Origin: Brevundimonas sp.
GTDB lineage: Bacteria; Pseudomonadota; Alphaproteobacteria; Caulobacterales; Caulobacteraceae
NCBI RefSeq assembly: GCF_013912065.1
Contig: NZ_JACESA010000015.1
Coordinates: 1 to 64,000 of the forward strand
DNA: 64,000 bases
Direction: 5' to 3'
In this document: positions 9,889-19,154 of the stretch, in pieces
Layout: every line of letters starts with the position of its first letter
How positions within the stretch are numbered: the first letter of the stretch is position 1
Notes under the pieces: generated by a model
Seen by the model: the letters and a program-made list of their open reading frames with translations, nothing else
Told to the model about the DNA's origin: nothing
The model's database searches: none
Translations under genes and position numbers: made by a program

Positions 9889-11037
9889 CTACTCCGCAGC
9901 CTGAAGCTCTGCCGCGCGCGCCGCGTCCAGCTCCGCGGCCTTGGCCTCGACCAGTTCGACGATATGGTCGATCATACCGTCGTTGGCCTGTTTGTGGGCG
10001 ATCTTGCCGTTCAGATAGATCATGCCCGCGCCCTTGCCGCCGCCGGTGAAGCCGATGTCGGTATAAAGGGCCTCGCCCGGGCCGTTCACGACGCAGCCGA
10101 TGACCGACAGGCTCATCGGCGTCGAGATATGGGCCAGCTTCTCTTCCAGCAGGGTCACGGTCTCGATGACATTGAAGCCCTGACGGGCGCACGACGGGCA
10201 GGCGATGATGTTGACCCCCCGGTGGCGCAGGCCCAGCGACTTCAGGATGTCGAAGCCGACCTTGATCTCCTCGACCGGATCGGCGGCCAGGGAGACGCGG
10301 ATGGTGTCGCCGATCCCGGCCCACAGCATCGAACCCATGCCGATGGCCGACTTGATCGTGCCGGTCCGCAACGGCCCGGCCTCGGTCACGCCCAGGTGCA
10401 GGGGGCAGTCGATGGCCTCGGCCAGCTGCTGGTAGGCGGCGACGGTCAGGAAGGGGTCGGAGGCCTTCACCGAGATCTTGAACTCGTGGAAGTCGTGGTC
10501 CTGCAGGATGCGGGCGTGGTTCAGGGCGCTTTCGACCATGGCGTCGGGGCAGGGCTCGCCGTATTTCTCGAGCAGCTCCTTTTCCAGACTGCCGGCGTTG
10601 ACGCCGATCCGCATCGAACAGCCGTGGTCCTTGGCGGCCTGGATCACGTCGCGGACGCGGTCGGCGCTGCCGATATTGCCCGGATTGATCCGCAGGCAGG
10701 CTGCGCCGGCCTGGGCCGCCTCGATGCCGCGCTTGTAGTGGAAATGGATGTCGGCGACCAAGGGGACCTTGGCCTCGCGGGCGATTGTCTTGAAGGCCTC
10801 GGTCGATTCCACATCGGGGCAGGAGACGCGGACGATGTCGGCGCCGGCCTCTTCCAGCTGGCGGATCTGGTCGAGGGTCGCCGCCGCGTCGGACGTCGGC
10901 GTATTGGTCATCGACTGGACGCTGATCGGCGCGTCGCCGCCCACGAGGACGGAGCCGACGCGGATCTGGCGGCTCTTGCGACGCTCGATATGGCGCCAGG
11001 GTCGGACGTGGCCGAGTTCTGAGGTGTGGTCGCTCAT
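9889..11037 (-). CDS. ispG: 4-hydroxy-3-methylbut-2-en-1-yl diphosphate synthase
   Basis: [4Fe-4S] enzyme of the MEP isoprenoid pathway; converts MEcPP to HMBPP using ferredoxin or flavodoxin electrons. 382 residues, the usual length for the compact bacterial form. The cluster cysteines are visible in [12 protein letters not shown] and [10 protein letters not shown]. The N-terminal barrel begins [20 protein letters not shown]. It lies 48 bp downstream of the RodZ-like gene, probably co-transcribed. The C-terminus ends in an Ala/Glu-rich tail. The gap 9772-9888 holds a small CCTGCT/AGCAGG hairpin and the ribosome site of the next gene. Confidence 0.97.
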   Translation of the reverse strand: MSDHTSELGHVRPWRHIERRKSRQIRVGSVLVGGDAPISVQSMTNTPTSDAAATLDQIRQLEEAGADIVRVSCPDVESTEAFKTIAREAKVPLVADIHFHYKRGIEAAQAGAACLRINPGNIGSADRVRDVIQAAKDHGCSMRIGVNAGSLEKELLEKYGEPCPDAMVESALNHARILQDHDFHEFKISVKASDPFLTVAAYQQLAEAIDCPLHLGVTEAGPLRTGTIKSAIGMGSMLWAGIGDTIRVSLAADPVEEIKVGFDILKSLGLRHRGVNIIACPSCARQGFNVIETVTLLEEKLAHISTPMSLSVIGCVVNGPGEALYTDIGFTGGGKGAGMIYLNGKIAHKQANDGMIDHIVELVEAKAAELDAARAAELQAAE

Positions 11038-11085
11038 CGGGGTCTCATATAGGCCGATGCAGGCGGCGAGGCCACGGGTCGAAGA

Positions 11086-12252
11086 TCAGTTCGTCGCCGT
11101 CGGGGGAGCATAAGCGGGCGTGACCGACGACTGAGCCGCCTGCTGGGCCGCGCGGTCGGCCTGGATCTGGGCCTGACGACGGGCCTGTTCCTCGGCCACC
11201 TGACGCGCCGCCTGTTCGGCGCGGCTGTTCAGCTGGGCCAGGGGGGTCAGGACGGCCGGGAGAATGCCGCCGTGTTCACCGTTCAGATAGACGTCGAAGG
11301 CGGTCGGGTCCGAGACGTCGATGACGGCGCTGACGCCCAGCGGCGCGCGCCAGGCTTCGCCCGTCGCCATCTGGCGCGCGAACAGGGCCTGACCGTCGCC
11401 GAGCCGCACGACCAGGGCGCCGGGTTTCTTTGCCTGGATCACCACCTGGGAGGCGGTGGCGGGCGCGCCATAGACGGCGCCGCGCGGGTTGAAGGCCTTC
11501 TGGACCGGTGCGTTGTCGGCCGCTGCGGCGGCGGCGATCACGGCCGGATCATTGGGATCGACGCCGGTCAGCTGGGCCTCCAGGCCCGGCGTGATGTAGA
11601 GGGCCGGCGTGGTCTGGTCGGGCGGCGCGGCGCGGGGCGCGCTCAGGTCGATCAGGCCGTTCTGGCCGGGCACCTCGCCCAGCGACCAGCTTTCGGGCAC
11701 GGCGGCGATGTCGGACGGCTGGGGCGCCCGCATCAGATTGACCCGCTGGAAGATGTTCCAGCCGACGATGGCCAGGGCCACCAGGGCGACGCCGGCGATG
11801 ATGCGCGGCGAATAGCGTTTGACGTCCTCGAAGGCCACGCCGATCGGCGCCTTCAGCGGGGCGGAGGTGTCCGGGCTTTCGCGCTTGAACCGCTCGACCG
11901 CCAGCTGCTCGTCCAGGCCCAGGGCGGCCGCATAGCCCCGTACATAGCCGATGACGAAGACACGCGACGGCAGGGAGGACCAGTCGTTCTGCTCGAGGGC
12001 GATCAGGAAACGGGTGTGGACCTTGGTCTCGTCCGCCAGTTCGGCCAGGGACTTGCCCGACTGTTCGCGCGCACGGCGCAGGCCGTCGCCCAGAGTCGCG
12101 GACTCGGCGATGGAGGGCGCGATGTCCTTCCAGTCGGGATGAGCCTTGAACTCTTCGGGGGCGTGCCCCGCATCTAGCGCCATGACGCCTGACCCCACAC
12201 TCGGAACGGCAGGGCGCCGCTCCGTACTCAAAACGGACCCGTCGTTTATCAT
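11086..12252 (-). CDS. RodZ-like helix-turn-helix membrane protein
   Basis: 388 residues from this start. An N-terminal Cro-like HTH (HTH_25 type: LGDGLRRAREQSGKSLAEL to GYVRGYAAALGL, about residues 54-119) is followed by one transmembrane helix (about 151-168) and a periplasmic part ending in a DUF4115-like beta domain (VVRLGDGQALFARQM). This is the layout of RodZ, which links MreB to the cell-wall elongation machinery. The C-terminal tail is Gln/Ala-rich. The frame is open to 12315. ATG 12252 and ATG 12183 are both possible; the segment before the HTH is poorly conserved, so the start is uncertain. It lies between ptsP and ispG, all on the minus strand. Confidence 0.85.
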   Translation of the reverse strand: MINDGSVLSTERRPAVPSVGSGVMALDAGHAPEEFKAHPDWKDIAPSIAESATLGDGLRRAREQSGKSLAELADETKVHTRFLIALEQNDWSSLPSRVFVIGYVRGYAAALGLDEQLAVERFKRESPDTSAPLKAPIGVAFEDVKRYSPRIIAGVALVALAIVGWNIFQRVNLMRAPQPSDIAAVPESWSLGEVPGQNGLIDLSAPRAAPPDQTTPALYITPGLEAQLTGVDPNDPAVIAAAAAADNAPVQKAFNPRGAVYGAPATASQVVIQAKKPGALVVRLGDGQALFARQMATGEAWRAPLGVSAVIDVSDPTAFDVYLNGEHGGILPAVLTPLAQLNSRAEQAARQVAEEQARRQAQIQADRAAQQAAQSSVTPAYAPPTATN

Positions 12253-12301
12253 GTCTTCTTGTCGACGCTCGCCCCTCCCCGGGGGCTGGTCTGATGCGTC
12301 C

Positions 12302-12310
12302 TGTGGATAA
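12302..12310 (-). promoter_or_regulatory. Perfect DnaA box upstream of the RodZ-like gene
   Basis: TTATCCACA on the minus strand (TGTGGATAA on plus) is an exact match to the DnaA box consensus. It lies in the 115-bp gap between ptsP and the RodZ-like gene, 50 bp upstream of ATG 12252. A single match can arise by chance. Confidence 0.4.
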
Positions 12311-12367
12311 ACCATAATCCCCGTCCCATCAACGGCGATTCCCGAAACGGAACGCGTTTCACAACCG

Positions 12368-14638
12368 TCAGGCCGAGACGTTCAACTTCCGAGCCAGGGA
12401 TTCGATCTCGTTGCGGACGGAGCCGGTGGACAGGTTCAGCAGATTGTTCAGGCCCCGCCGCGCGGCCGTCAGATCGGCGGACAGGATCATCCGCTTGACC
12501 GGACCGATCCCGCCAGCCGGGGCCGAAAGACGGGTGAAGCCCAGGGTTATCAAGGCGAAGGCTTCAAGAGGCCGGCCCGCCAGTTCGCCGCAGATCGACA
12601 CGGGTGTGCCGGTGTCGGCGCAGGCCTTCTGGATCGTCTGCAGCGCGCGCAGGGTCGGCGGCGACAGGGGGTCGTAACGGTCCGAGACCAGAGGGTTGGT
12701 CCGGTCGGCGGCGTACATGTACTGGAACAGGTCGTTGGTGCCGATCGAGACGAAGTCGGTCAGGGGCAGAAGCGCGTCGAGATGCCACAGCAGGGACGGG
12801 CATTCGACCATGGCGCCGACACGCAGCAGGGCGGGCAGGGCGCGGCCGCGGCGTCGGGCCCAGGCGCATTCGACGTCGACCAGTTCGCGGGCGGCGCGGA
12901 ACTCGTCCACCGTGGCGATCATCGGGAACATGACGCGCAGTTCGCGTCCGGCCGCCGCCGTCAGCAGGGCCCGAAGCTGCATCCGCAGCAGGGACGGCCG
13001 GTCCAGGCCCAGGCGGATGGCGCGACGGCCCAGGGCGGGGTTCTCCTCCCGCTCGGCCTCCAGATAGGGCAGGACCTTGTCGCCGCCGATATCCAGGGTG
13101 CGGAAGGTGACGGGCCGGTCGCCGGCGGCGTCCAGCACCAGCCTGTACAAGGCCGTCTGGGCGTCCAGCCGGGGCAGTTCGTCCGAGACCATGAACTGGA
13201 ATTCGGTGCGGAACAGGCCGATGCCCTCGGCCCCCGTCTCGTCCAGGTTCTCCAGATCGACGGCGAGACCGGCGTTGGTCAGCAGGGTGATGCGCTGACC
13301 ATCCAGGGTCACGGCCGGGGTGTCGCGCAGCTGGGCGAACTGGGCCCGGCGCTGGTCGCGGACGGCCATACGCGACTGGACCGCCTCGATCATGTCGGCG
13401 CGGGGGCGCAGATAGGCCTCGCCGGTCTCACCGTCGGCGATGACGATGTCGCCTTCCGACAGGCGGTCACGCAGGCCCATCAGGCGGCCGACGCAGGGGA
13501 TCTGAAGCGCGCGAGCCACGATGGCGGCGTGGCTGGCGGCCGATCCCTCCTCCAGCAACAGGCCCTTCAGCTTGTCGCGCGGATATTCCAGCAGGTCGGC
13601 GGGCCCCAGGTTGCGCGCCACCAGAATGGCGTCGTCGGGCAGTTCGCGCTCGCCCGGCTTGTCGCCCGCCAGCACGCGCAGCAGCCGATCGGCCAGGTCT
13701 TCGAAATCGTGCAGCCGTTCGCGGATATAGGGGTCGCGGGCCTGGGCGAAACGGGCGCGGTGCTCGTTCCTGACCCGGTCCACCGCAGCCTCGGCGGTCA
13801 GGCCGTTGCGCACCGCCTCTTCCAGCGACCGGTTCCAGCCCCGGTCGTCGGCGAACATCCGATAGGTCTCAAGCACCTCGAACGAGGGGCCGGCCAGGCC
13901 CTGGCCCTTGTCGAGCATGGCGTCCAGGCCGGTCTTCAGCGAGGCCAGGCCCAGCTTCAGCCGCGCCTCCTCCATCGCGGGGTCTTCGGCCAGCAGTTTC
14001 TCGGGCGCCAGGGGCGCCTCGTGCAGGACCACTTGACCGACGGCCAGGCCGTCGCCGAACTTCTGGCCCTTCAGCCGCTCGGGCCGGTGGGGCGCCAGCT
14101 CCACATCGCGCAGTTCGTCCTGCTCCAGCAGCTCGCCGGACGACACGGTCTCGGACAGGACCATGGCGATGGTCTGGATGTCCTCGACCTCCTCCTCGTC
14201 ATAGCGCCGCTCGGTGCGGTTCTGGACGACCAGGACGCCGATGGCCCGACCGCCGCGCAGCAGGGGGGCGCCGAGGAAGGCGTGATAGGGGTCTTCGCCC
14301 GTCTCCGGCCGATAGGAGAAGGCGGGGTGGGACGGGGCGTCCGACAGGCTTATGGGCTGGGCCATCCGCGCCACCTCGCCGACCAGGCCCTCGCCGGGTC
14401 GCAGACGTGTGTTGTGCACGGCTTCGGGGTTCAGACCCTCGGTTGCGAACAGTTCCAGCTCGCCCGAAGCGCGGCGCAGATAGATGGAGCAGACCTCGGC
14501 GACCATCGACCGGGCGATGATCTGGACCACCATGTTCAGCCGGTCCTGGGCCGGGGTCGCGCCCCCGGACGCGAGGGGGCCGGCTCCGCCCAGAGCCTCG
14601 CGGATCTGGCGCAGGAGGATCCGGGGTCCCCTGGTCAT
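12368..14638 (-). CDS. ptsP: Phosphoenolpyruvate-protein phosphotransferase of the nitrogen PTS (EI-Ntr)
   Basis: First enzyme of the regulatory PTS-Ntr chain; takes phosphate from PEP and passes it to NPr. 756 residues. Domain order: N-terminal GAF sensor (about 15-165), EI N-domain, phosphohistidine swivel with the active-site His near residue 370 (SAASHAAIVARAL), and a C-terminal PEP-binding barrel with the catalytic Cys near 680 (VSICGELAGRP). The GAF domain marks PtsP rather than the sugar-PTS PtsI. ATG 14638 (MTRGPRILLRQI) was preferred to an upstream start. It follows lysC by about 60 bp on the same strand. The partner genes ptsH/ptsN are not in the window. Confidence 0.95.
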   Translation of the reverse strand: MTRGPRILLRQIREALGGAGPLASGGATPAQDRLNMVVQIIARSMVAEVCSIYLRRASGELELFATEGLNPEAVHNTRLRPGEGLVGEVARMAQPISLSDAPSHPAFSYRPETGEDPYHAFLGAPLLRGGRAIGVLVVQNRTERRYDEEEVEDIQTIAMVLSETVSSGELLEQDELRDVELAPHRPERLKGQKFGDGLAVGQVVLHEAPLAPEKLLAEDPAMEEARLKLGLASLKTGLDAMLDKGQGLAGPSFEVLETYRMFADDRGWNRSLEEAVRNGLTAEAAVDRVRNEHRARFAQARDPYIRERLHDFEDLADRLLRVLAGDKPGERELPDDAILVARNLGPADLLEYPRDKLKGLLLEEGSAASHAAIVARALQIPCVGRLMGLRDRLSEGDIVIADGETGEAYLRPRADMIEAVQSRMAVRDQRRAQFAQLRDTPAVTLDGQRITLLTNAGLAVDLENLDETGAEGIGLFRTEFQFMVSDELPRLDAQTALYRLVLDAAGDRPVTFRTLDIGGDKVLPYLEAEREENPALGRRAIRLGLDRPSLLRMQLRALLTAAAGRELRVMFPMIATVDEFRAARELVDVECAWARRRGRALPALLRVGAMVECPSLLWHLDALLPLTDFVSIGTNDLFQYMYAADRTNPLVSDRYDPLSPPTLRALQTIQKACADTGTPVSICGELAGRPLEAFALITLGFTRLSAPAGGIGPVKRMILSADLTAARRGLNNLLNLSTGSVRNEIESLARKLNVSA

Positions 14639-14699
14639 CGCGCCGCCTGCCGGCATCATGGCTCCCGCGCTTCGGCGCCGTTGCGCCTGTTCAAATCAA

Positions 14700-15989
14700 C
14701 TATATCGCGTCCAGGCCATAAGCCGAATGCAATGCGCGCACGGCCAGCTCGGCGTACGCAGCGTCTATCAGGACGCTGATCTTGATTTCCGAGGTCGAGA
14801 TGGCCTGGAACTTGATCCCCTTGTCGGCCAGGGCCTTGAACATGGTCTGGGCCACGCCGGCGTGGCTGCGCATGCCGACCCCGACGACCGAGACCTTGGC
14901 CACGTCCTCATCGACCCTGATCTCCTCGATGCCGATCTCGGCCTGGGCGGCCTTCATCAGGTCGGCGGCGCGCACGGCGTCGCGGCGGCCCGTGGTGAAG
15001 GTCAGATTGACCGCCCCGGCCGTGCGCGACTGGCTCTGCACGATCATGTCGACATTGACGTTGGCCTCGGCCAGGCGGGTGAAGACGTCGGCGGGGGCGT
15101 CCACGCGGTCGGACAGGCCCAGCAAGGTGATGCGGGCCTCGTCACGGCTCATGGTCACACCGGACACGATGCGTTTTTCCACGATCTCCTCCTCGTCGCA
15201 GATCAGGGTGCCGGCCTCGTGGGGCAGGGCGCCGGTTTCGTCAGGTTCGATAAAGCTGGACAGCACGCGCACCGGCACCTGTTTGGCCATGGCGAGCTCG
15301 ACCGAGCGGGTCTGGAGCACCTTGGCCCCAAGCGAGGCCATTTCCAGCATCTCTTCGAAAGAGACCCTGTTCAGGCGGCGCGCGCGGCTCTCGATACGCG
15401 GGTCGGTCGTATAGACGCCGTCCACGTCGGTATAGATATCGCAGGAGCAGCCCAGGGCGGCCGCCACGGCCACGGCCGAGGTGTCGGACCCGCCCCGGCC
15501 CAGGGTGGTGATCTTGCCCTCGAGGGTCACGCCCTGGAAGCCCGGCACGACGGCGATCTCGCCCCCGTCGACGGCGGCGCCCAGTTTCTCGCCGGGAATG
15601 TCGGTGATGCGGGCGCGGCCGTGGGCGTCGTCGGTGACGATCGGCACCTGCCATCCCATCCACGAACGGGCGTTCAGCCCCATGTTGCGCAGGGTCATGG
15701 CCAGGAGGCCGGCCGTCACCTGTTCGCCCGAGGCGACCACCACGTCGTATTCGTCGTCGCTGAGCGGCAGGTCGGCGGCGGCCGGACCGGCGCCGTCGGT
15801 CCAGGCGACCAGTTCATTGGTCTTGCCGGCCATGGCGGAGACCACGACCGCAATCTTCCGGCCCGCGGCGGCCTCGGCGGCGACGATCCGCGCCGCGCGA
15901 CGAATCCGCTCGAGGTCGCCCATCGAGGTGCCGCCGAACTTCATCACCAGGCGTGTCGTCGCAGATCGTGAAGAATCAGGCCGCGTCAT
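14700..15989 (-). CDS. lysC: Aspartate kinase
   Basis: Phosphorylates aspartate, the first step to lysine, threonine, methionine and diaminopimelate. 429 residues. The amino-acid kinase domain starts VMKFGGTSMGDLERI and includes RGGSDTSAVAVAAAL; two C-terminal ACT domains (VTMSRDEARITLLGL; KVSVVGVGMRSHAGV) should bind feedback effectors. This is a monofunctional LysC. Divergent from ubiG across a 55-bp intergenic region, so both promoters must lie there or overlap the coding ends. dapE, elsewhere in this window, acts later in the same pathway. Confidence 0.97.
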   Translation of the reverse strand: MTRPDSSRSATTRLVMKFGGTSMGDLERIRRAARIVAAEAAAGRKIAVVVSAMAGKTNELVAWTDGAGPAAADLPLSDDEYDVVVASGEQVTAGLLAMTLRNMGLNARSWMGWQVPIVTDDAHGRARITDIPGEKLGAAVDGGEIAVVPGFQGVTLEGKITTLGRGGSDTSAVAVAAALGCSCDIYTDVDGVYTTDPRIESRARRLNRVSFEEMLEMASLGAKVLQTRSVELAMAKQVPVRVLSSFIEPDETGALPHEAGTLICDEEEIVEKRIVSGVTMSRDEARITLLGLSDRVDAPADVFTRLAEANVNVDMIVQSQSRTAGAVNLTFTTGRRDAVRAADLMKAAQAEIGIEEIRVDEDVAKVSVVGVGMRSHAGVAQTMFKALADKGIKFQAISTSEIKISVLIDAAYAELAVRALHSAYGLDAI

Positions 15990-16044
15990 CGTGGCGTTCC
16001 GCCCCCTGCTTGCGTGAAGGACCGCGAGGGTTCATCCCTCGGGC

Positions 16045-16860
16045 ATGACCGCTTCTAGCGACGCCGCACCGTCTCGCCTACCCCGCGAAGGGCATGGTTT
16101 TCCGCAAAATTCGTCCGAGGGCGCATTTGGTGCATCGATCGACCCGGCGGACGTGGCCCGGTTCTCGGCCCAGGCGGCCGAATGGTGGGATGCGCGCGGG
16201 CCGTTCGCGCCGCTGCACCGGTTTAATCCGGCGCGCCTGGCCCTGATCCGCGAACAATTGTGCGTCCGTCTGGGGCGGGATCCGAAGGCGCGCAGCCCGT
16301 TCGAGGGGCTGAGCCTGCTGGACGTCGGCTGCGGCGGCGGGCTGATCGCCGAGCCGATGCGGCGGATGGGTTTCGCCGTCACGGCCATCGACGCCTCGTC
16401 CGAGAATATCGGCACGGCGCGGGCGCACGCTGACATGGTCGGGCTGGAGATCGGCTATCGCGCCGCCACGGTCGAACAGATCGAGGCCGAGGGGGCGGGG
16501 CCGTTCGACGTGGTCCTGACCATGGAGGTGATCGAGCATGTCGCCGATCCGGAGGCCTTCGTGCGCGCCTGTTCGCGCCTGGTCCGGCCCGGCGGGGTGA
16601 TGATGGTCGCCACCCTGAACCGGACCCTGAAGTCGCTGGCACTGGGCAAGGTGGCGGCGGAATACATCCTTCGCTGGGTCCCGGCGGGGACGCACGACTG
16701 GCGCCAGTTCCTGAAGCCCGACGAGATCCGGTCGATGCTGGCGCAGGAGGCTGTGACGGTCGAGGGGCCGTACGGGCTGAACTACGATCCGCTGCACGAC
16801 CGCTGGAGCCAGAGCGACGACGCGGGGATCAACTATATGATGGTGGCGACGCGGGCCTGA
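16045..16860 (+). CDS. ubiG: Ubiquinone biosynthesis O-methyltransferase
   Basis: SAM-dependent methyltransferase for the two O-methylation steps of ubiquinone synthesis. 271 residues. UbiG markers are visible: [20 protein letters not shown] near the N-terminus, the SAM-binding [19 protein letters not shown], and [11 protein letters not shown]. The first ~30 residues (rich in Ser and Pro) are an extension; a later start is possible but no better ATG is seen. Divergent from lysC; followed at once by a palindromic repeat. Confidence 0.95.
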   Translation: MTASSDAAPSRLPREGHGFPQNSSEGAFGASIDPADVARFSAQAAEWWDARGPFAPLHRFNPARLALIREQLCVRLGRDPKARSPFEGLSLLDVGCGGGLIAEPMRRMGFAVTAIDASSENIGTARAHADMVGLEIGYRAATVEQIEAEGAGPFDVVLTMEVIEHVADPEAFVRACSRLVRPGGVMMVATLNRTLKSLALGKVAAEYILRWVPAGTHDWRQFLKPDEIRSMLAQEAVTVEGPYGLNYDPLHDRWSQSDDAGINYMMVATRA

Positions 16861-16864
16861 GGAT

Positions 16865-17026
16865 CTCCCTCCCCCTGCGGGGGAGGGGCGTCGCGAAGCG
16901 ACGGGGTGGGGGCGGCCAGGCACGGGCGCACCGTTCTGAATCAAGTCAGGTCTGCGATGCGTCGCCCTGACGCCCCCACCCGGCTCCGGCTACGCCTCCG
17001 CCCCCCTCCCCCGTCGGGGGAGGGAG
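16865..17026. repeat. Inverted-repeat intergenic element, family 2
   Basis: About 162 bp between the convergent ends of ubiG and the OPT transporter. Terminal repeats are CTCCCTCCCC (16865-16874) and GGGGAGGGAG (17017-17026). Each end also forms its own hairpin. Subterminal GGGTGGGGGC and GCCCCCACCC are also inverted. Transcripts on either strand could fold into a long stem and may serve as terminator. The right end matches that at 145-192. Confidence 0.7.
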
Positions 17027-17036
17027 AGGTGTTGCG

Positions 17037-19088
17037 TCACACCGCCTTGGCGCGGCTCCGGGTCCAGGCGTACAGGCCGAACACCGCGACGGCGAAGCCG
17101 AGGATGCCCGCCAGCATGGCCGGCCAGGACGAGCCGTCGGGCAGCATGGCGAAGGGGGCGTCGTCGCGGGTGGCCACGATGACCCCGGCGGTGAAGACGC
17201 CGAACAGGCTTTCGCCCACGATCAGGCCCGAGGCCAGCAGCACGCCCATGCGGCGCGCGACGTCGGCGTAGCGGGTGCTGGACACGGCCTTGTCGTAGAT
17301 CCAGCCGCAGACGGCGCCGATGACCAGCATGGTCGTCACCGCAGCGGGCAGATAGAAGCCGATGCCGACAGCCAGGGGCGGCAGTTTGACCTTGCCGTTC
17401 GTGGCCTTGGACACGACGGCGTCCAACACGATGATCACCACGCCGATGGCCGCGCCCAGGCCGATCAGGTCCCAGCGCAGGTCGCCGCCGATGACGCCGC
17501 GCGCCAGGGCCGAGATCAGGGTCGCCTGGGGGGCGGCCAGGGTCTTGGCGCCCTCGACGATGGCGGGCGGGCCGCCCTCGAAGCCGAAGGCCTGGTTCAG
17601 CAGGTTCAGGATCAGCGGAATGACGATGGCGCCGGCGCCGACGCCGACGATCAGGGCCGTTTGCTGGCGCCACGGCGTGGCCTCGACCAGCTGGCCGGTC
17701 TTCAGGTCCTGCAGGTTGTCATTGGCGATGACGGCCACGGCGAAGACCACCGCCGTCACGATCAGGGCGAAGGCGATGATCGACGGGTCGGCCGGCACAC
17801 CCGCGATGGCCATGACGCCCAGCATCAGCAGGGAGGCGATAACGATGGCCAGGATGCCGACGCCCGAGACCGGGCTGTTCGACGAGCCGATCAGGCCGGC
17901 CATGTATCCGCAGATGGCGGCGACGGCGAAACCGATCAGCACCACATAGACCAGGCCGCCGATCACCAGCAGGGCGGTCGATCCGGCCAGGGCCGGGGCG
18001 CTCTGGGCGAACCAGGCCAGGAGGCCGGCGATGCCGACGAGGCAGACGACCGAGATCGCGCCGACCAGTTTGATCGGCATGTCCTGTTCGGTGCGCTCCA
18101 GCACCTCGCCTTGCGAGCGCCGGGCGTTGGCGGACAGGGCTGAGGTCAGGCCGCCGATCAGCGGGCCGGCCAGCTTGATCAGGGTCCAGATGGCGGCGAC
18201 GCCGATGACGCCGGCGCCCATGAAGCGGACCTCGCGGCTCCAGACCGTCATGGCCAGTTCCTCGGCCGGGGCGCCGGCGGGCAGGGTCGAGGCGATCGAA
18301 GGAATCCCGTGCGCCGTCAGCCAGGCGACAGTGTCGGGGCTGGTCAGGATCGGCACGGCGATGGCCCAGGCCAGGATCAGCCCGAACAGCTGGGCCAGGC
18401 CGACCGTCAGGCCGATCAGATGGCCGGCGCCCAGCAGGGCGAACTGCAGGCCGAAACCCATCCCGGTCGCGCCGCCGCCCAGAGCGGCGGGAAGCTTGAA
18501 GAATTTGGCGGCCTCGCCGGCGAAGACCCGGCCGGCGACCAGCAGGGCGTAGCCGGCCGAGACGACGGCGCCGGCGACCACGACCCACAGGCCGGACTTG
18601 TTCTCGCGCACCGCGCTTTCGGTCTGTTCGGCTCCGCGCGAGCCGACCTTCAGCACCTCGGCGGCGGCGACGCCCTCGGGATAGGGCAGGCCGCCGTTGG
18701 TCACCAGGGCGCGGCGCAGCGGGATCGAGAAGGTCACGCCCAGAACGCCGCCCAGAATGCAGATGGCCACCGACTGCCAGAAGGGAAACTCCAGCCACCA
18801 GCCGATCATCACCAGGCCCGGCAGGACGAAGATGATCGAACTCATGGCCCCGCCGACCGAGGCCACGGTCTGGACGGTCATGTTCTCCCAGATGGTCGAG
18901 GTGCGGAAGGCCCGCAGCACCGCCATCGAGATGACCGCCGCCGGAATGGCCGAGGCGAAGGTCAGGCCGACCAGCAGACCCAGATAGGTGTTGGCGGCGG
19001 TGAAGATCACCGCCAGCAGACAGCCCAGCACAAGGGCGCGAAGCGTCAGTTCAAGCCGGCCCTTCGGGGCGGCGACAGCGTCAGTCAT
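17037..19088 (-). CDS. OPT family oligopeptide transporter
   Basis: 683-residue integral membrane protein with about 14 hydrophobic segments, matching the bacterial OPT family (oligopeptide or metal-chelate uptake). The N-terminal LELTLRALVLGCLLAVIFTAANTYLGLLVG and the segment YPEGVAAAEVLKVG are characteristic. It is probably a proton-coupled importer in the inner membrane. It is transcribed alone: a palindromic element lies 3' and the next minus-strand gene is 66 bp upstream. The substrate cannot be assigned; bacterial members are poorly characterised. Confidence 0.92.
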   Translation of the reverse strand: MTDAVAAPKGRLELTLRALVLGCLLAVIFTAANTYLGLLVGLTFASAIPAAVISMAVLRAFRTSTIWENMTVQTVASVGGAMSSIIFVLPGLVMIGWWLEFPFWQSVAICILGGVLGVTFSIPLRRALVTNGGLPYPEGVAAAEVLKVGSRGAEQTESAVRENKSGLWVVVAGAVVSAGYALLVAGRVFAGEAAKFFKLPAALGGGATGMGFGLQFALLGAGHLIGLTVGLAQLFGLILAWAIAVPILTSPDTVAWLTAHGIPSIASTLPAGAPAEELAMTVWSREVRFMGAGVIGVAAIWTLIKLAGPLIGGLTSALSANARRSQGEVLERTEQDMPIKLVGAISVVCLVGIAGLLAWFAQSAPALAGSTALLVIGGLVYVVLIGFAVAAICGYMAGLIGSSNSPVSGVGILAIVIASLLMLGVMAIAGVPADPSIIAFALIVTAVVFAVAVIANDNLQDLKTGQLVEATPWRQQTALIVGVGAGAIVIPLILNLLNQAFGFEGGPPAIVEGAKTLAAPQATLISALARGVIGGDLRWDLIGLGAAIGVVIIVLDAVVSKATNGKVKLPPLAVGIGFYLPAAVTTMLVIGAVCGWIYDKAVSSTRYADVARRMGVLLASGLIVGESLFGVFTAGVIVATRDDAPFAMLPDGSSWPAMLAGILGFAVAVFGLYAWTRSRAKAV

Positions 19089-19154
19089 TCAGAGGGGTTC
19101 CCACGTTCGGCCGGGACGTAAGCCCATAATGGCCCGTGCGGCAACCAGTCGCGG

